A stretch of 64,000 nucleotides of DNA from JAAURS01 sp044923475 (GCF_044923475.1 NZ_CP137338.1:3348001-3412000); one strand, 5' to 3'; counted from the first letter of the stretch, positions 20,501-26,804 are shown. The notes: a model not told the origin generated them from the letters alone. A program made the numbers and translations.

Positions 20501-23187
20501 TTGACGGTTACGGACCCCAGCGCGCCCAAAACGAGGTTGAATTTCACATCGGTAGCGAGTGCGTCATCCACCACCGCGCCAGTTAAGGCTGAAGGAGCAG
20601 GTGCCGTCAAAATCGTCACATCGGGCACCTCGTTGAGCTCGATGCCGAGCGTGAGGGCGAGGTCGAAGCCGGTCTTCACCGCTAGATTCCCGCTCACCGC
20701 TACATCGGCAAAGGCACCTGCGTTCAGGCCCAAGTCCCCTTCCACTTCGATCGGGTTTGCGGCGCCATCTTTGTCCGGGTCGTATTTAGGCGCTGCGTGC
20801 AACTCGATCGCGAACAGCAGCGACGGCGGTTTGCCGTTCTCCACCACGTAGCGCGGGTTGATGCCTACCAACGCGCCGATGTCGTCAAAATCCGGGTTGC
20901 TGTTGTACTGGCTCAGGATATTGTTCAGGGCTGTCTGCAGCTTGCCGACGAACTCCTGTACGGTTGAAAAATTGGCAACCCTTGCCCCCTTCTCTTCCTT
21001 GGTGAGCGCGAGATAGAGATCGCGCATGGGGCCTTCAAACTGCAACACGTCGGAGATCTTGGTCGAATCGACCAGCGGCAACGACAGCCCGAACAGTTGT
21101 GCCTTGGTCTGAAGCTGGTCTAGAAGCGAGGTCAGACCGGAGAAAACATTGGCAAGGCCAGAGGCATCGATATTGCGGAATGGGTTCAAGCCATCGAAAT
21201 TTTGCAGGTCGATCTGAATGGCCGTCCGGCCATCGTCGCTGCCGGGCACGGGTGCCTGGGCGCTGCTGAAGGGAGCATCCGTATACAGGCGCACGGTCGG
21301 CGAGAAGCCACCGAAACCATTGCCGCCTAAAATTCCGGCAGGATCGACCGCAAGGGGAAGCAACACCTCAATCGAGCCGCCCGGCGTAATGGTGGGCGTT
21401 CCCAAATCTGCCACTGTAGAGATGTCTCCACCGAACGAAGCAGCGATATTCATGTCGAAATCCGCCGTACCGGCCAGCGCCTCGACATCGAGGAAGCCGA
21501 ACTGCAGCGCGTCAAACCCTGGGGTGGTCGCATCGGCACCCACGCCAGTGCGGAAGCTCGGGTCGCGCAGGAAGCTTTCGCCCAAGGTGACGGTGGTTCG
21601 CGGCTGGAGATCGACGTTGCCGGGGTCGGGGTCGGCATCGTAGGTGCTTTCGACGATGGTCGCGTTGAGTCCGACAATAGCATCGATGCTATAGGTGCTA
21701 GCCAAGGCGATCGAAGGCAGGCTGGTGGAGAGCAAATCGGCCTTGTAATCGAGTTCCAGGGCATCGGCGTTGCGACCGAGGTCCAAGCTAAAGGAATCCG
21801 CCGCGTCGGCGATCGAAACGGTGAATTCGAGATCGAACAGGAACTCGTAATCGTCTCCGCCCAGTGGGTTCAGGAGATATTTCTCATCTCCAGGGGTGCT
21901 AGGATCGGCATCGTTTCGCTTGATCGTAATGGTGACGTTGCCTATCGTTCGATCGAGACTGTCGAGGGCATCTGCAAACGCATCCGGCGTACCGCCCAAG
22001 AACGCCAAGTCATTGAGGGTGTCCGTCAGGAGCTGGGTCAAATTGACGACATCGCTGCCGTTCTGGCCGAGAATATCGGCCAGGGTGGGAACGTAAAAAT
22101 CTTGGGGACTGAAGATACTGCTGCCATCCTGCTTGGTCTCGCGCTCGAGCAAGCCTGGAATTGCCGTATTCAGCAGCGCGTCGAAGTCGGTTTGATTCTC
22201 GGCATTGGTTGCCACATCGTCCAACAGGGCCAGCGGACTCTGCAGTCCCGATGCGGTATTGGAACCCAAAACGGGATTTGCAAGATAGCTGGCAAGGGTC
22301 GTATTGTCGAAGATATCGGCGAGCAGAAGTCCGCTGTAGTTTTTGAATACGGTGGGTAAGAATCCCAGATCGGACTCGATCGAGCCGACGGTGGTTTCAA
22401 GGTCCCAATCCCCTCCCAGCAGAGCCGAGCCAGTGGGGTCGTTCGAAGCGGCGACATCCGCTCCAGTGAGGGTGCTCAGTTGTCGGACAAAATCCACGCC
22501 CGACGTTCCGGCGGTCACATCGCAGCCGTAGACCAAAAAATCTCCATCTTCAGAGAGAGCAGCGCCCCAACGGCGGAGTTCGTCCGCACGGGTAGAAAGA
22601 TTTTGCGAGTTCAACTCGGTCGATCCGAGCTGAATCGCGCCTTCGCTGCCGTGGGAAACGATATGAACGGTCGATAGATCGCTGTGATTTTCTAGAAGCG
22701 AACGAACTTGCGCGATGCCGTCTTGCGTCGGGTCTAGCACGACAACTTCTATCCCAGGCTTCACCCCGCTCAAAAGGTCTTGCAGGTTATCGACGCCAGG
22801 GTCCAGAATCAAGAGTTCGCGCGGCTTTATGTTTGTCTGAACGCCATCGCCCGGCAAAACGGTGGGTTCGACCGAGCGATCGAGCAGAGGGGTTCGAGCG
22901 TTCCAGCTTACGAGCGAATCCCAAGCTCGATCGAACGCCGCTCGATCGACCAAAGGGGTTTGGCGATCGTCCAGAAATGCATAAAAATCGGCCTTGTCGG
23001 GGCTTACTTCCAACTCCGACAAGGCTCGGTCGAAGTAAAGGTCGGCTCCGCTGGGCCCTTTAACCATTGAGTGGGAAAGACCCTCTAGCCCGTAGCCCCC
23101 CTGCTGAAACAGATAGTCTGTCGTAGCGCGAGCGTTTGCGGGGAAAAAAATTGAATTCGCAAATCCAAATTCCGGGCTAGTATCCAT
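8503..23187 (-). CDS. Giant DUF4347/RTX calcium-binding exoprotein of about 4,894 residues
   Basis: The start at 23187 (MDTSPEFGF) has AAGGA/AGGA upstream and is preferred to an in-frame start at 23253. Numbering below is from 23187. Residues about 124-275 are a DUF4347 domain with HIVSHGSEG (His179) and LVYGCDVTAG (Cys222), ending in GADVAAS and LGGDWDLE. About 275-2600 is a long beta-rich region. It contains four tandem segments of roughly 110 residues (DNA near 20.6, 20.2, 19.8 and 19.4 kb) of the form FxLTLG...VTV...LV..LN.AI...ELGL, resembling hook-IN-type repeats of flagellar-like proteins. About 2680-4430 (DNA about 15.1-9.9 kb) is packed with RTX nonapeptides (GGAGNDxLxG) and longer units built around LLGDNG. 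The last 370 residues are two LamG/keto-disaccharide-hydrolase-like beta domains. Such proteins are usually secreted by a type I system and bind Ca2+ outside the cell, as adhesins or surface-layer components. No type I exporter gene is in the window; only a prolyl isomerase is adjacent. Confidence 0.88.
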   Translation of the reverse strand: MDTSPEFGFANSIFFPANARATTDYLFQQGGYGLEGLSHSMVKGPSGADLYFDRALSELEVSPDKADFYAFLDDRQTPLVDRAAFDRAWDSLVSWNARTPLLDRSVEPTVLPGDGVQTNIKPRELLILDPGVDNLQDLLSGVKPGIEVVVLDPTQDGIAQVRSLLENHSDLSTVHIVSHGSEGAIQLGSTELNSQNLSTRADELRRWGAALSEDGDFLVYGCDVTAGTSGVDFVRQLSTLTGADVAASNDPTGSALLGGDWDLETTVGSIESDLGFLPTVFKNYSGLLLADIFDNTTLASYLANPVLGSNTASGLQSPLALLDDVATNAENQTDFDALLNTAIPGLLERETKQDGSSIFSPQDFYVPTLADILGQNGSDVVNLTQLLTDTLNDLAFLGGTPDAFADALDSLDRTIGNVTITIKRNDADPSTPGDEKYLLNPLGGDDYEFLFDLEFTVSIADAADSFSLDLGRNADALELDYKADLLSTSLPSIALASTYSIDAIVGLNATIVESTYDADPDPGNVDLQPRTTVTLGESFLRDPSFRTGVGADATTPGFDALQFGFLDVEALAGTADFDMNIAASFGGDISTVADLGTPTITPGGSIEVLLPLAVDPAGILGGNGFGGFSPTVRLYTDAPFSSAQAPVPGSDDGRTAIQIDLQNFDGLNPFRNIDASGLANVFSGLTSLLDQLQTKAQLFGLSLPLVDSTKISDVLQFEGPMRDLYLALTKEEKGARVANFSTVQEFVGKLQTALNNILSQYNSNPDFDDIGALVGINPRYVVENGKPPSLLFAIELHAAPKYDPDKDGAANPIEVEGDLGLNAGAFADVAVSGNLAVKTGFDLALTLGIELNEVPDVTILTAPAPSALTGAVVDDALATDVKFNLVLGALGSVTVNLAAGDYSASAGKLAEALQTAIAAGIAAKGFDAEVVVTRNAQGRLEIASQAFPYLQIVEPATGASVAVLADLGFQYGQRASVSRLPADGRLSGDASFSLTIGDASNPANTKTVTLLAATTAANADNPNTQNNEALPQLVAQLNSAIEAQFGAGSYASLDGNEVVGYQIRINAGGRFVRIDGTNAIAKAELGLLDDSVVSNLQILGDSSIAVGLDSQADALPVDGNLGNVSFTVKLVQGSNDSGPIVVSADVSENNGAGLSAAQIAANAARDINAALAETVLAGEQKLGSVLIATAAEFLVEDATGRLVGTGQWGIRFSQPASALDTSLQYAFADRIEIGGIDANENIGIANNATADRVGPSLTNTLSGNAQFTINLTGVGGAVTQLAVDVPPPATNTLQALVDALNAAIVAPLAGKVAIGLKGSRLVFAVTDPAYKAIELSNINDTAREELGLEEGISARTFEGVQSFVQDVSLDASLELDGSASGKANFGFVSLDLGTATAALDATVEVDFGSGERIYTKDIFNAFSKPLDGPGGLVDVLEGAGGDGDILSLGPTEGDREIDLRGSASVRWEGLDISVAGSGGVADDLTSELAEVVSPSIQIDLPDITHLETLAVDANLGSLADLADFGFDDAIATLRAIANWLKAYVQDLDIVNEPLPLLGVSLAETLAFVDDFAQAVEDIAANPTKSLQELLDKVNEGLQQFVGPLAQIGYQSNSPGILTFKIDFERDFSDILPVEIDMVDLLANETGITVPGLELNGNANLGASFSIDAELVFGVDVGGLSAVLDDPVHVADDVFDQIFLVVADSDAENIDGYTHLAIEAFASAQNVTFTGALGPLGLFVSNGGAVLNADGVLGNNAPASISIALPDVGIAGDGYITLSDFFDASNASAIFNTDNVDVNLGVAAVLPVSFPTSSNFIGNLDFTAQVTDPFSADGVSYALNSIPDFSQIDLSDLGLLDTIELFLAGADTVLGTLGDLITGEVFGAAALSDLPLVGDALEDAGAFIDRIRDEIIPKLTAIVEAAPELISNIFRDIGQVIQTALQTLDFLGSSVKLNLFDAAGNTIGLYDFDAAVSSAPGYFDDLGSDVFAADGFSFTLDLGVDFSIQPDDVNLNLEVFQLEITDPVTVNISADLTFGIGVSLSDGFFFEVNPDGESDLSGSITVNLPKQIDAQLFFLQLTAENNNLIDDKGNADPSDDIRSNDDLSAAFAVDLLGTDQGRIGFGDLLDLDFDVTFGAEVDLDFLFKLGVSEKLADGIGLPKILADFDFAWGFGDTTVGGNPIGIDADHPELPLLSLGNIRLDIGSFLGDTIGPFVNDLYEVLEPIDPILDILTNPIPVLSDLLGPTSLLDVAATFGLVNPGLVTALELLDQVVDFASTVAEGNNGFVTIFADTLSFGGTSGLDLTDPNQVGALTDPSQALGTVLTALKDSFGIEVPQELVDVLDFIADGFNPGAIPGLSGAVGGPQGGFSFPFLENFEEVLGLFFGRNMTLVSYDLPPLEFGFDFSIYVPIWDGLGARFAGGINAIIDLAFGYDTEGILRFINGGQNPLDLVQGFFVYDDNPFGGFTGIDVPEVLVTGEITAAAELNLVVASAGVGGGIFASVGFDLSDPDGDFRVRLDEIIANLVNGFEELGPLAPLGLFDVNALIEVKLFAYIEALFGLWRKDFQFGPSIPLYEEQYSVPQDPVLATDMENGTLRLNVGEFAADRIYTNNGADDPADGNEEFEIDIVSSTEIRVRGRGPDFDEWGEWQTFERDGGFDLILGFAGQGNDSIKVVSDASNGAVRVELEGGAGADTLQGGAGDDTLVGDTGEDRLIGGAGNDALEGGAGNDCLEGGDGNDTAYGGAGNDAIAGQADDDLLFGEAGDDAISGGLGADTALGGDGIDLIAGGGDADVLMGDAGNDRLWGDLDFTSTDCKLDLAIDGDEPLFAAAVSEGNDYISGGAGSDEIQGNGADDWIWGDSTFKLDANFDLQLDGGKPVLVLPAFGNFGADNLSGGAGNDAIYGEAGNDLIRGDNVRVDLEDDNNPLTWSEGDRFSRGTPHGGSDGNDTIFAGNDSDIVFGNGGDDSIAGGKENDILLGNAGNDSISGDVGADVIFGDSGEIEVWESGDDLDGLPGGETYTAATQDFKRLESNTEAGDGDDRIDAGQDNDIVFGGGGLGLQVGAGAIGQSVEDLIKTGSGDDIAFGDRGRVLLTYSAPAGRAFATDISSVDKDFGGDDQMFGSTGRDVLIGGKGGDFVNGDDSYNPEDGDSRDVVAGDHIQMTQAVTLVTVTPNAKVADVYVAAPKQIVSNETDPSQGGNDKLDGRQDDDIPIGGPGDDDGIGGLGNDVLLGDRGQIDFDLSFIDPSDPAYVFGKGELFALQTVKSTDLAGGDIPFTGIDRLSGGDGNDVAIGGGKGDFLYGDAELNGIVGPLAADSDILLGDNGQVDYLQHGTLARVFATDTLDATGGDDDIEGNSGIDIAMGGVGGDDIWGDAAIASASDGDDILLGDNGLVDFTLDLDLNLTLTGASPANLATLDRIESKTDGRGAVDTIRGNAGSDVAMGGTAGDSIYGDDESASGGAQDGADLLLGDNGLILLANPALDATSNGTDRLVVRGGAVARLSSTDENDAADNTGGRDTISGNAGSDRILGGVRGDWLYGDLQTPNSTTNGNDGNDTILGDNGALEWLSTGRLGDVAGIDVAAVNATLAEGFALRDMNLDTLDLIATEQPNNGGRDLVYGDNGSDVIFGGTDADDLYGDTGSETDGIQSDHGNDLMFGDHGRLYPQFSTLSTVNSRNFFATDIGDTAGGEGDRLWGEEGADIMLGQQGDDRMFGGSGDDDMVGGHNVSGGADELTAPAIDATLNPPVNDLMDGGTGNDAMAGDNATLWRRGDDLNPRFRSLTAGTLYTTTGDTMGANTGNSAQSDPDDVVGRDMTLLDHSDAVQANPLGRFGNDVMAGGADRDTLFGQLGDDLLQGDGFVGADDANAATVTRQIDFTDSGNNPDTDQTLYFNIPEAVTDADDYLEGNGGSDLMYGGLGQDDMIGGSSALFGLTDEALRPDGADVIFGGAGIDISRNDIGDATLDANGAIATSATGHARDADYIMGDNANVYRLVQGGASGTNPTAPTDLFRTFAYDNYGPLKIVPRAMQQLDYTLGGGDYAGGGYNANGQATPIGQPADNGLADLIHGESGDDTIFGMTGSDVIFGEGQDDDIIGGYGNDWISGGTGQDGINGDDGLISTSRNGTAEPLYGLAATVQQTISTPGQIQFATINITGELKKTVELVPFSFDKTWNATDDEFPDNASNLPFADDIIFGGLGSDFLHGGSGDDAISGAEALAIAYVPIYDASGNPTGLLDLGYAAVGIATPLLVTPIGQQNPGNVLAFNPEDIDGQHLNNRFRAGEFRLYDEYDPLRKIQIDDSGNLWKSAAQGPAYEFLLNFNKDEGVLRPGGTVPKATGQQTATYGPVRDDGNDAIFGDLGNDWLVGGTGRDNQYGGWGNDLMNADDDQTTNSNKNDAPDTHPTYEDRAYGGAGRDVLIANTGGDRLIDWVGEYNSYLVPFAPFGMATVSRTLQPQLSEFLYALSKADGADQTQARDTGADPLRNGEPAGELGLVLQKDFAWQDQTGAPADPQAGNIPGGKRDVLRSANFNDGQAQGFAADSGTWSVTGSRYQVAPTVAGGDAVSVFYVDRYIPNYFEMTATVRAVKPTGGYKANAYLIFDYQSPTDFKFAGINVSTNKLEIGQRDAQGWKVVAQQPFTGALKADTDYNLFLTLNGSAVALKVNNQTQLTYTFAARVDADGFSKGLNAGMVGLGASNALAAIDNVAVQQVPPTVTLNKTVDFSSAPTVDTLFEAPRTGVLNAQAGRYSLTANGSTPAIDLVNLSVGSNALLQLSGKFSTTGQGGFVFDYYSPNDYKFVTMNPLTKQIVIGHATKKGIVIDAAYSSNSLNTSSDFTLGLTIKGTTLSATLNGQTVLSSTYNGVLTDGGFGLLGLGGVTSFDDFGILTDDLLAGKSALAL

Positions 23188-23242
23188 AGCTATCCTTTTC
23201 CTTGCCGTCGGTCTAAATTTTCTATAACTCTCGAACGAGTAA

Positions 23243-23260
23243 AGGGGCCGCAAAGCCCCT
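23243..23260 (-). terminator. Small hairpin between the prolyl isomerase and the giant gene
   Basis: AGGGGC / GCCCCT form a 6-bp GC-rich stem with a 6-base loop, between the stop of the isomerase gene (23281) and the giant gene's start (23187). On the minus strand it is followed by only a short T-run, so it may be a weak terminator or attenuator that lowers transcription of the giant gene, or an mRNA processing site. Confidence 0.35.
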
Positions 23261-23280
23261 CAAACTTGAATGCAGCGTCC

Positions 23281-24186
23281 CTAAATCGGCTCGCCGCTGG
23301 CTAAAAGTTGGGCGTACTCTCGCTCTTGCACCCGACCGTTGGAGGAAATTTCCTCAGCCGAGCTATCTAATAAATCGGCACTGCTGGGCAGATCGGATAG
23401 GGCTTCCAGACTGGATTTCAATCGAACGGTGTGGGCGTTCATCTTTTCTGCCAACCATTGCCGGAAAAGTTTCTCCTCTAGTTGCCGCTTCAGCCGTTCG
23501 TCCATGACAACGGGAAGGATCTTCTCAATCCGCAAGATCCCCCAACGGTTTTCAATGGCAAGCGGCCCTACCAACTCTCCAGGGCGACAGGTCTTTAATG
23601 CCTCCTTAATCTCCTTGACCAACCAGCCACGGCGAACGACTTGTGTCGTGCATTTCACGATCGAATCCGGTACGGCCTCGTAGTCTTTAGAAATTTCCTC
23701 AAAACTGTTTTCCCCCGATCGCAGTTGTGCCGCCAGCTGGTCGGCGAGTTCGCGATCGCTGAGCGCCAGATAAGACAGTTCTATTTGCTCCAACGAGGGT
23801 TTGCTGTTTTCAAAAGCGGTCGATAAATTTGGCTCGGCCACTCGAGTTTTTAGCTTGTTCACCTTCAAGCTAAAAATGACTCGATTCTGAAATGCAGGAT
23901 AATCTATGCCCTCTTGAGACAGCCATTTTTCAAACTTGTCTCGATCGGTCAATTGATGTCGGAGCCGAAAGTCAATGACAGCCTGTTCGAGCTCGCTCGT
24001 TTGAACGGGCAGTTCTGCTCGCGCTTGAATTTCTCGAACGATTAAACGCTGACTGACAATTTCTTGTACGAACGGTCGCAGTTTTCCAAACAGTTGAAGC
24101 TGAGCAAACACTTCTTGCCAAGGAATAATTTGCTCGTCAATCGTAATAGAAAAGCCAAAACGATCGGTTTGATTTAAATTTTCCAT
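23281..24186 (-). CDS. PpiC/SurA-type peptidyl-prolyl isomerase
   Basis: 301 residues from the ATG at 24186; a TTG at 24213 is an alternative and neither has a strong ribosome-binding site. The N-terminal third is the helical SurA-like chaperone region (QEIVSQRLIVREIQARAEL, DKFEKWLSQEGID). The parvulin domain follows at roughly 145-250 (IELSYLALSDRELADQLAAQ, FEEISKDYE, then RGWLVKEIKEAL, and GELVGPLAIENRWGILRIEK). No signal peptide is visible, so a cytoplasmic site is likely. In cyanobacteria this type of isomerase often neighbours HlyD/ABC exporters and large secreted proteins. Here it lies 93 bases upstream of the giant gene on the same strand, so a role in folding or export of that protein is a reasonable inference. 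Confidence 0.82.
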   Translation of the reverse strand: MENLNQTDRFGFSITIDEQIIPWQEVFAQLQLFGKLRPFVQEIVSQRLIVREIQARAELPVQTSELEQAVIDFRLRHQLTDRDKFEKWLSQEGIDYPAFQNRVIFSLKVNKLKTRVAEPNLSTAFENSKPSLEQIELSYLALSDRELADQLAAQLRSGENSFEEISKDYEAVPDSIVKCTTQVVRRGWLVKEIKEALKTCRPGELVGPLAIENRWGILRIEKILPVVMDERLKRQLEEKLFRQWLAEKMNAHTVRLKSSLEALSDLPSSADLLDSSAEEISSNGRVQEREYAQLLASGEPI

Positions 24187-24285
24187 TTTTGTATTAAAAA
24201 ATAATGAAGCCAAAACTCACCAAATTCATTTCGAGCTTTAAAGCACAAATTTGCAAAGAACGCATCGCGCAGTCAAGACAAACTA

Positions 24286-24301
24286 GCCCATAGCTATGGG
24301 C
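24286..24301. promoter_or_regulatory. Perfect 16-bp palindrome upstream of the prolyl isomerase
   Basis: GCCCATAGCTATGGGC is an exact palindrome about 100 bases before the isomerase start, where an operator would sit for the isomerase-giant gene unit. A dimeric regulator site is an inference. Confidence 0.35.
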
Positions 24302-25320
24302 AAAAGAGCAATACGCGCCGCTACATTCAAAGTACTGAAGAACTCTCGAATGCCTTAAGGATAGGTACCTTCAAAGGTTGTTTTACGATGGAGAACGCAC
24401 TGCTTGCCGGGGAAAAACAAATTTGCGTTTGCGCTCGAACAAGGGATTTGGAAACCGCTTAATTGCCAACCAATATGTATAGCTCAAGATAAGATAAAAT
24501 GCTTCTAGTTATACAAGAGTTAACAAATAAGCTCGCCCACCACACTAAATGCTCGATCGCAAAACGCTCAAGACATTCTCGGATCGAAAGCGATACCGTT
24601 TATATCTCTTTCAAGCGCTCTCGAACTTTTTACTAAGGCTCTTGCTCGTACGGGCCATTTTTCGGCCCAATGACTTGAGAAGCGATGCATATGTACGGAA
24701 TACCTGAAATTATTTGTATGTACAATTAAGGTTGACTTCGCTTCCGCAAATTCTTCGCGCTAAAGAACTTCGCGCTCAGTCTAGGCCGAGGAGATTTACC
24801 CATTCTCTAACGCTTGAGGAGCGAACTCAAGTTATTAAAGCTCGGGTTTGTTCGACCTAATTAAACATATTGAAACCACCCCATTCATATCATTTCCTAT
24901 CTTTATTGAAAATTAGACTTGAATATAAATTCACAAAAAAACATATGGCTTGGAAAATCCTAGGTCAGGGCGTTGAGATCTCGTCCTTTTCTGGCTCTTG
25001 CCGTACTTCAGTCAGCCCGATCTCGGCAAAAACCGAGCAACTGCGATCGCCCCTCTAGAGGTGCTGGCTTCGATCGCAGTTGGGTTTATGGGGTCCTTCG
25101 CAGGGTCTTCAATCGATGCACGAACGCGACAACTTCAACGCGTCGATCTTGCAAGCCTGTATGTACGTGACGGCCCATGCTACAAGCATATAGAGAAGAA
25201 TTGCTGAAAGGATTTGCAGACAAAAACGTTTAAAAATCCCGAGCGAGCCTCGCATTTTTTCGAGCGATCTCTGCCGAAAAAAACTCTATTTTTCGTTCTG
25301 GATTGCTAGACCGATCCGCT
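24302..25320. other. Gene-poor stretch of about 1 kb
   Basis: Lower GC than the flanks. Only short open frames occur and none resembles a known protein, has a good ribosome-binding site or keeps the codon use of its neighbours. No tRNA or recognisable RNA motif was found. It should hold the promoter for the isomerase-giant gene unit. Confidence 0.5.
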
Positions 25321-25380
25321 GCTCCGATGGTCTCCGATGGTCTCCGATGGTCTCCGATGGTCTCCGATGGTCTCCGATGG
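25321..25380. repeat. Decamer tandem repeat, six copies
   Basis: The unit TCTCCGATGG is repeated five times exactly from 25331 to 25380, with a sixth copy at 25321-25330 differing only in its first base and a decayed partial copy from 25381. It lies about 45 bases beyond the pfkA stop codon, in non-coding DNA. The copies are almost identical, which suggests recent expansion. Confidence 0.9.
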
Positions 25381-25424
25381 TCTCCGGTCGGCGACCGAGA
25401 CGCGGGAAACTCGAGCAGCGCAAT

Positions 25425-26474
25425 TCAATCGCCGACATAGATTGCAAGGGCGCGAGCCGTTTGGACGAGCGTGCCGTTAGGGTCTACGGACAGGGGGCTG
25501 CACTCTACCACATCCCGAATCCGAACTGCTTCAACTCGCCCGCTCCGCCAAGCGACCATTTTGCCAGATTCTCCTTGGGCTAACAGATCGACCGCCGCTT
25601 TGGCAAACGCTGCTGCCGTTAAGCGATCGATGGCAGAAGGAATGCCGCCGCGCTGGATGTGCCCCAAGACCGACGCTCTAATTTCCAGGTCAACGGGGCT
25701 GCACTCGGCAATGAGATCGGCCACGTACTGCCCCATCCCGCACGCAGAACTCTGAAGCGATTCCCGCGCGTGGTTTGCGCCTTCGGCCACCACCACGATG
25801 GCAAACTTCCGCCCCCAGCGATCGCGCAGTTCGGCAATGTGCTGGCGCACACCTTGAATGGAGTAGGGAATTTCGGGTATCAAAATGACATCGGCACCGC
25901 CCGCAATCCCCGAGTGCAGAGCCAAATGACCCGCCTTGCGGCCCATGACTTCCACGACCATGACGCGATCGTGACTCGCAGCCGTAAACGTCAGGCGGTT
26001 GAGGGCATCCGTCACGGTATTGATAGCCGTATCGAACCCGATCGCCCGTTCGGTGAGGGCCACGTCGTTATCGATAGTTTTGGGAATCGCGACCAGTTGC
26101 CAATTCCCGCGCTTTGCCAGCTCGTGGAGAATGGCAAGGCTACCGTCGCCGCCGATGGCAATCAGGGCATCCAGGGCGATCGCCCGATAGCCATCTAAAA
26201 TCTCGTCGGCGCGGGCTAGCGTATTGCCGTGGTTAATGGTGCCTAGAATCGTGCCGCCCATATTCAGCAGCGGATCGATGCCTCTGAGATCTAAACTGTG
26301 GACGCCAAGCGGAATGGTCTTGCACTCTAGCAAGCCCCGAGTGGCGTAGGGAATACCCAAAAGCTCCCAGCCGTAGGTGAGGGTCGCGTGATTGACCACA
26401 GCTCGGATTGCGGCGTTGAGACCGGGACAGTCGCCGCCGCTGGTGAGAATGCCGACTCGCTTTGGGTTTGTCAT
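25425..26474 (-). CDS. pfkA: ATP-dependent-type 6-phosphofructokinase
   Basis: 349 residues. It phosphorylates fructose 6-phosphate to fructose 1,6-bisphosphate in glycolysis, in the cytoplasm. Motifs: GILTSGGDCPGLNAAIRA at the N-terminus, GGDGS in the nucleotide-binding region, PKTIDNDV with the catalytic aspartates, VEVMGRKAGHLA, IPEIPYSI, and LGHIQRGG near the C-terminus. GGDGS and the intact PKTIDND block are typical of the bacterial group that often uses ATP, although phosphoryl donor cannot be settled by eye. It is a single gene, convergent with nothing, and has no partner in an operon. Confidence 0.92.
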   Translation of the reverse strand: MTNPKRVGILTSGGDCPGLNAAIRAVVNHATLTYGWELLGIPYATRGLLECKTIPLGVHSLDLRGIDPLLNMGGTILGTINHGNTLARADEILDGYRAIALDALIAIGGDGSLAILHELAKRGNWQLVAIPKTIDNDVALTERAIGFDTAINTVTDALNRLTFTAASHDRVMVVEVMGRKAGHLALHSGIAGGADVILIPEIPYSIQGVRQHIAELRDRWGRKFAIVVVAEGANHARESLQSSACGMGQYVADLIAECSPVDLEIRASVLGHIQRGGIPSAIDRLTAAAFAKAAVDLLAQGESGKMVAWRSGRVEAVRIRDVVECSPLSVDPNGTLVQTARALAIYVGD

Positions 26475-26602
26475 AGCGCTTGTCAGGAGCTAGAAAAAGA
26501 ACATTGGGCCGAACGCTTGCTCGTAAAATCCTGGGGGTGTCAGCTCCTCCAAAATCTTATCCAAAATCTTAAAAGATGCTGAAACTCTAAACCTAGCCCG
26601 TG

Positions 26603-26680
26603 AAGTTGAGGAACTCGTGAAGTTTGACCTTTCTCAGTCCATGCGTTGCGAGGAGGGTTCCCTCACAAATTCCTCAACTT
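26603..26680. repeat. 18-bp inverted repeat upstream of hsp20
   Basis: The arms 26603-26620 and 26663-26680 (AAGTTGAGGAACTCGTGA and its near-complement) match at 16 of 18 positions with a 42-base spacer. It lies between pfkA and hsp20, about 130-200 bases before the hsp20 start, and is not a CIRCE element. It could be an operator or a stem of a longer leader. Confidence 0.5.
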
Positions 26681-26739
26681 GTATTTGTAGGGTGAAGGTA
26701 GAGGACAAGCGAGATTGAAGCGCTGTCCCAGACATTTCT

Positions 26740-26804
26740 TTCTTGCAAGATCCTTCGTAAAGCTTTGCAAGAAGAAGGGATAAGTTTGCAGTAGGAGGCT
26801 AAAC
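26740..26804 (+). promoter_or_regulatory. Structured hsp20 leader with Shine-Dalgarno in a hairpin
   Basis: Two hairpins can form just before the hsp20 ATG. The first has a perfect 9-bp stem, TTCTTGCAA (26740-26748) with TTGCAAGAA (26765-26773). The second pairs GTTTGC (26784-26789) with GC-AAAC (26798-26804, one bulged T) and holds the ribosome-binding site AGGAGG (26793-26798) in its loop and closing base. This is the arrangement expected of an RNA thermometer, as known for the Synechocystis hsp17 leader, but it is unproven here. Confidence 0.4.

Noticed and set aside
24870..25207. Short plus-strand frames (62-69 residues) in the gene-poor kilobase
   Set aside because: No ribosome-binding sites, no known motifs and compositions that change within the frame.
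25321..25380. CRISPR array
   Set aside because: The copies are directly adjacent 10-mers without spacers, so this is a simple tandem repeat.
25659..26198. A 179-residue plus-strand frame opposite pfkA
   Set aside because: Lies entirely inside a clear phosphofructokinase gene and has no recognisable domain.
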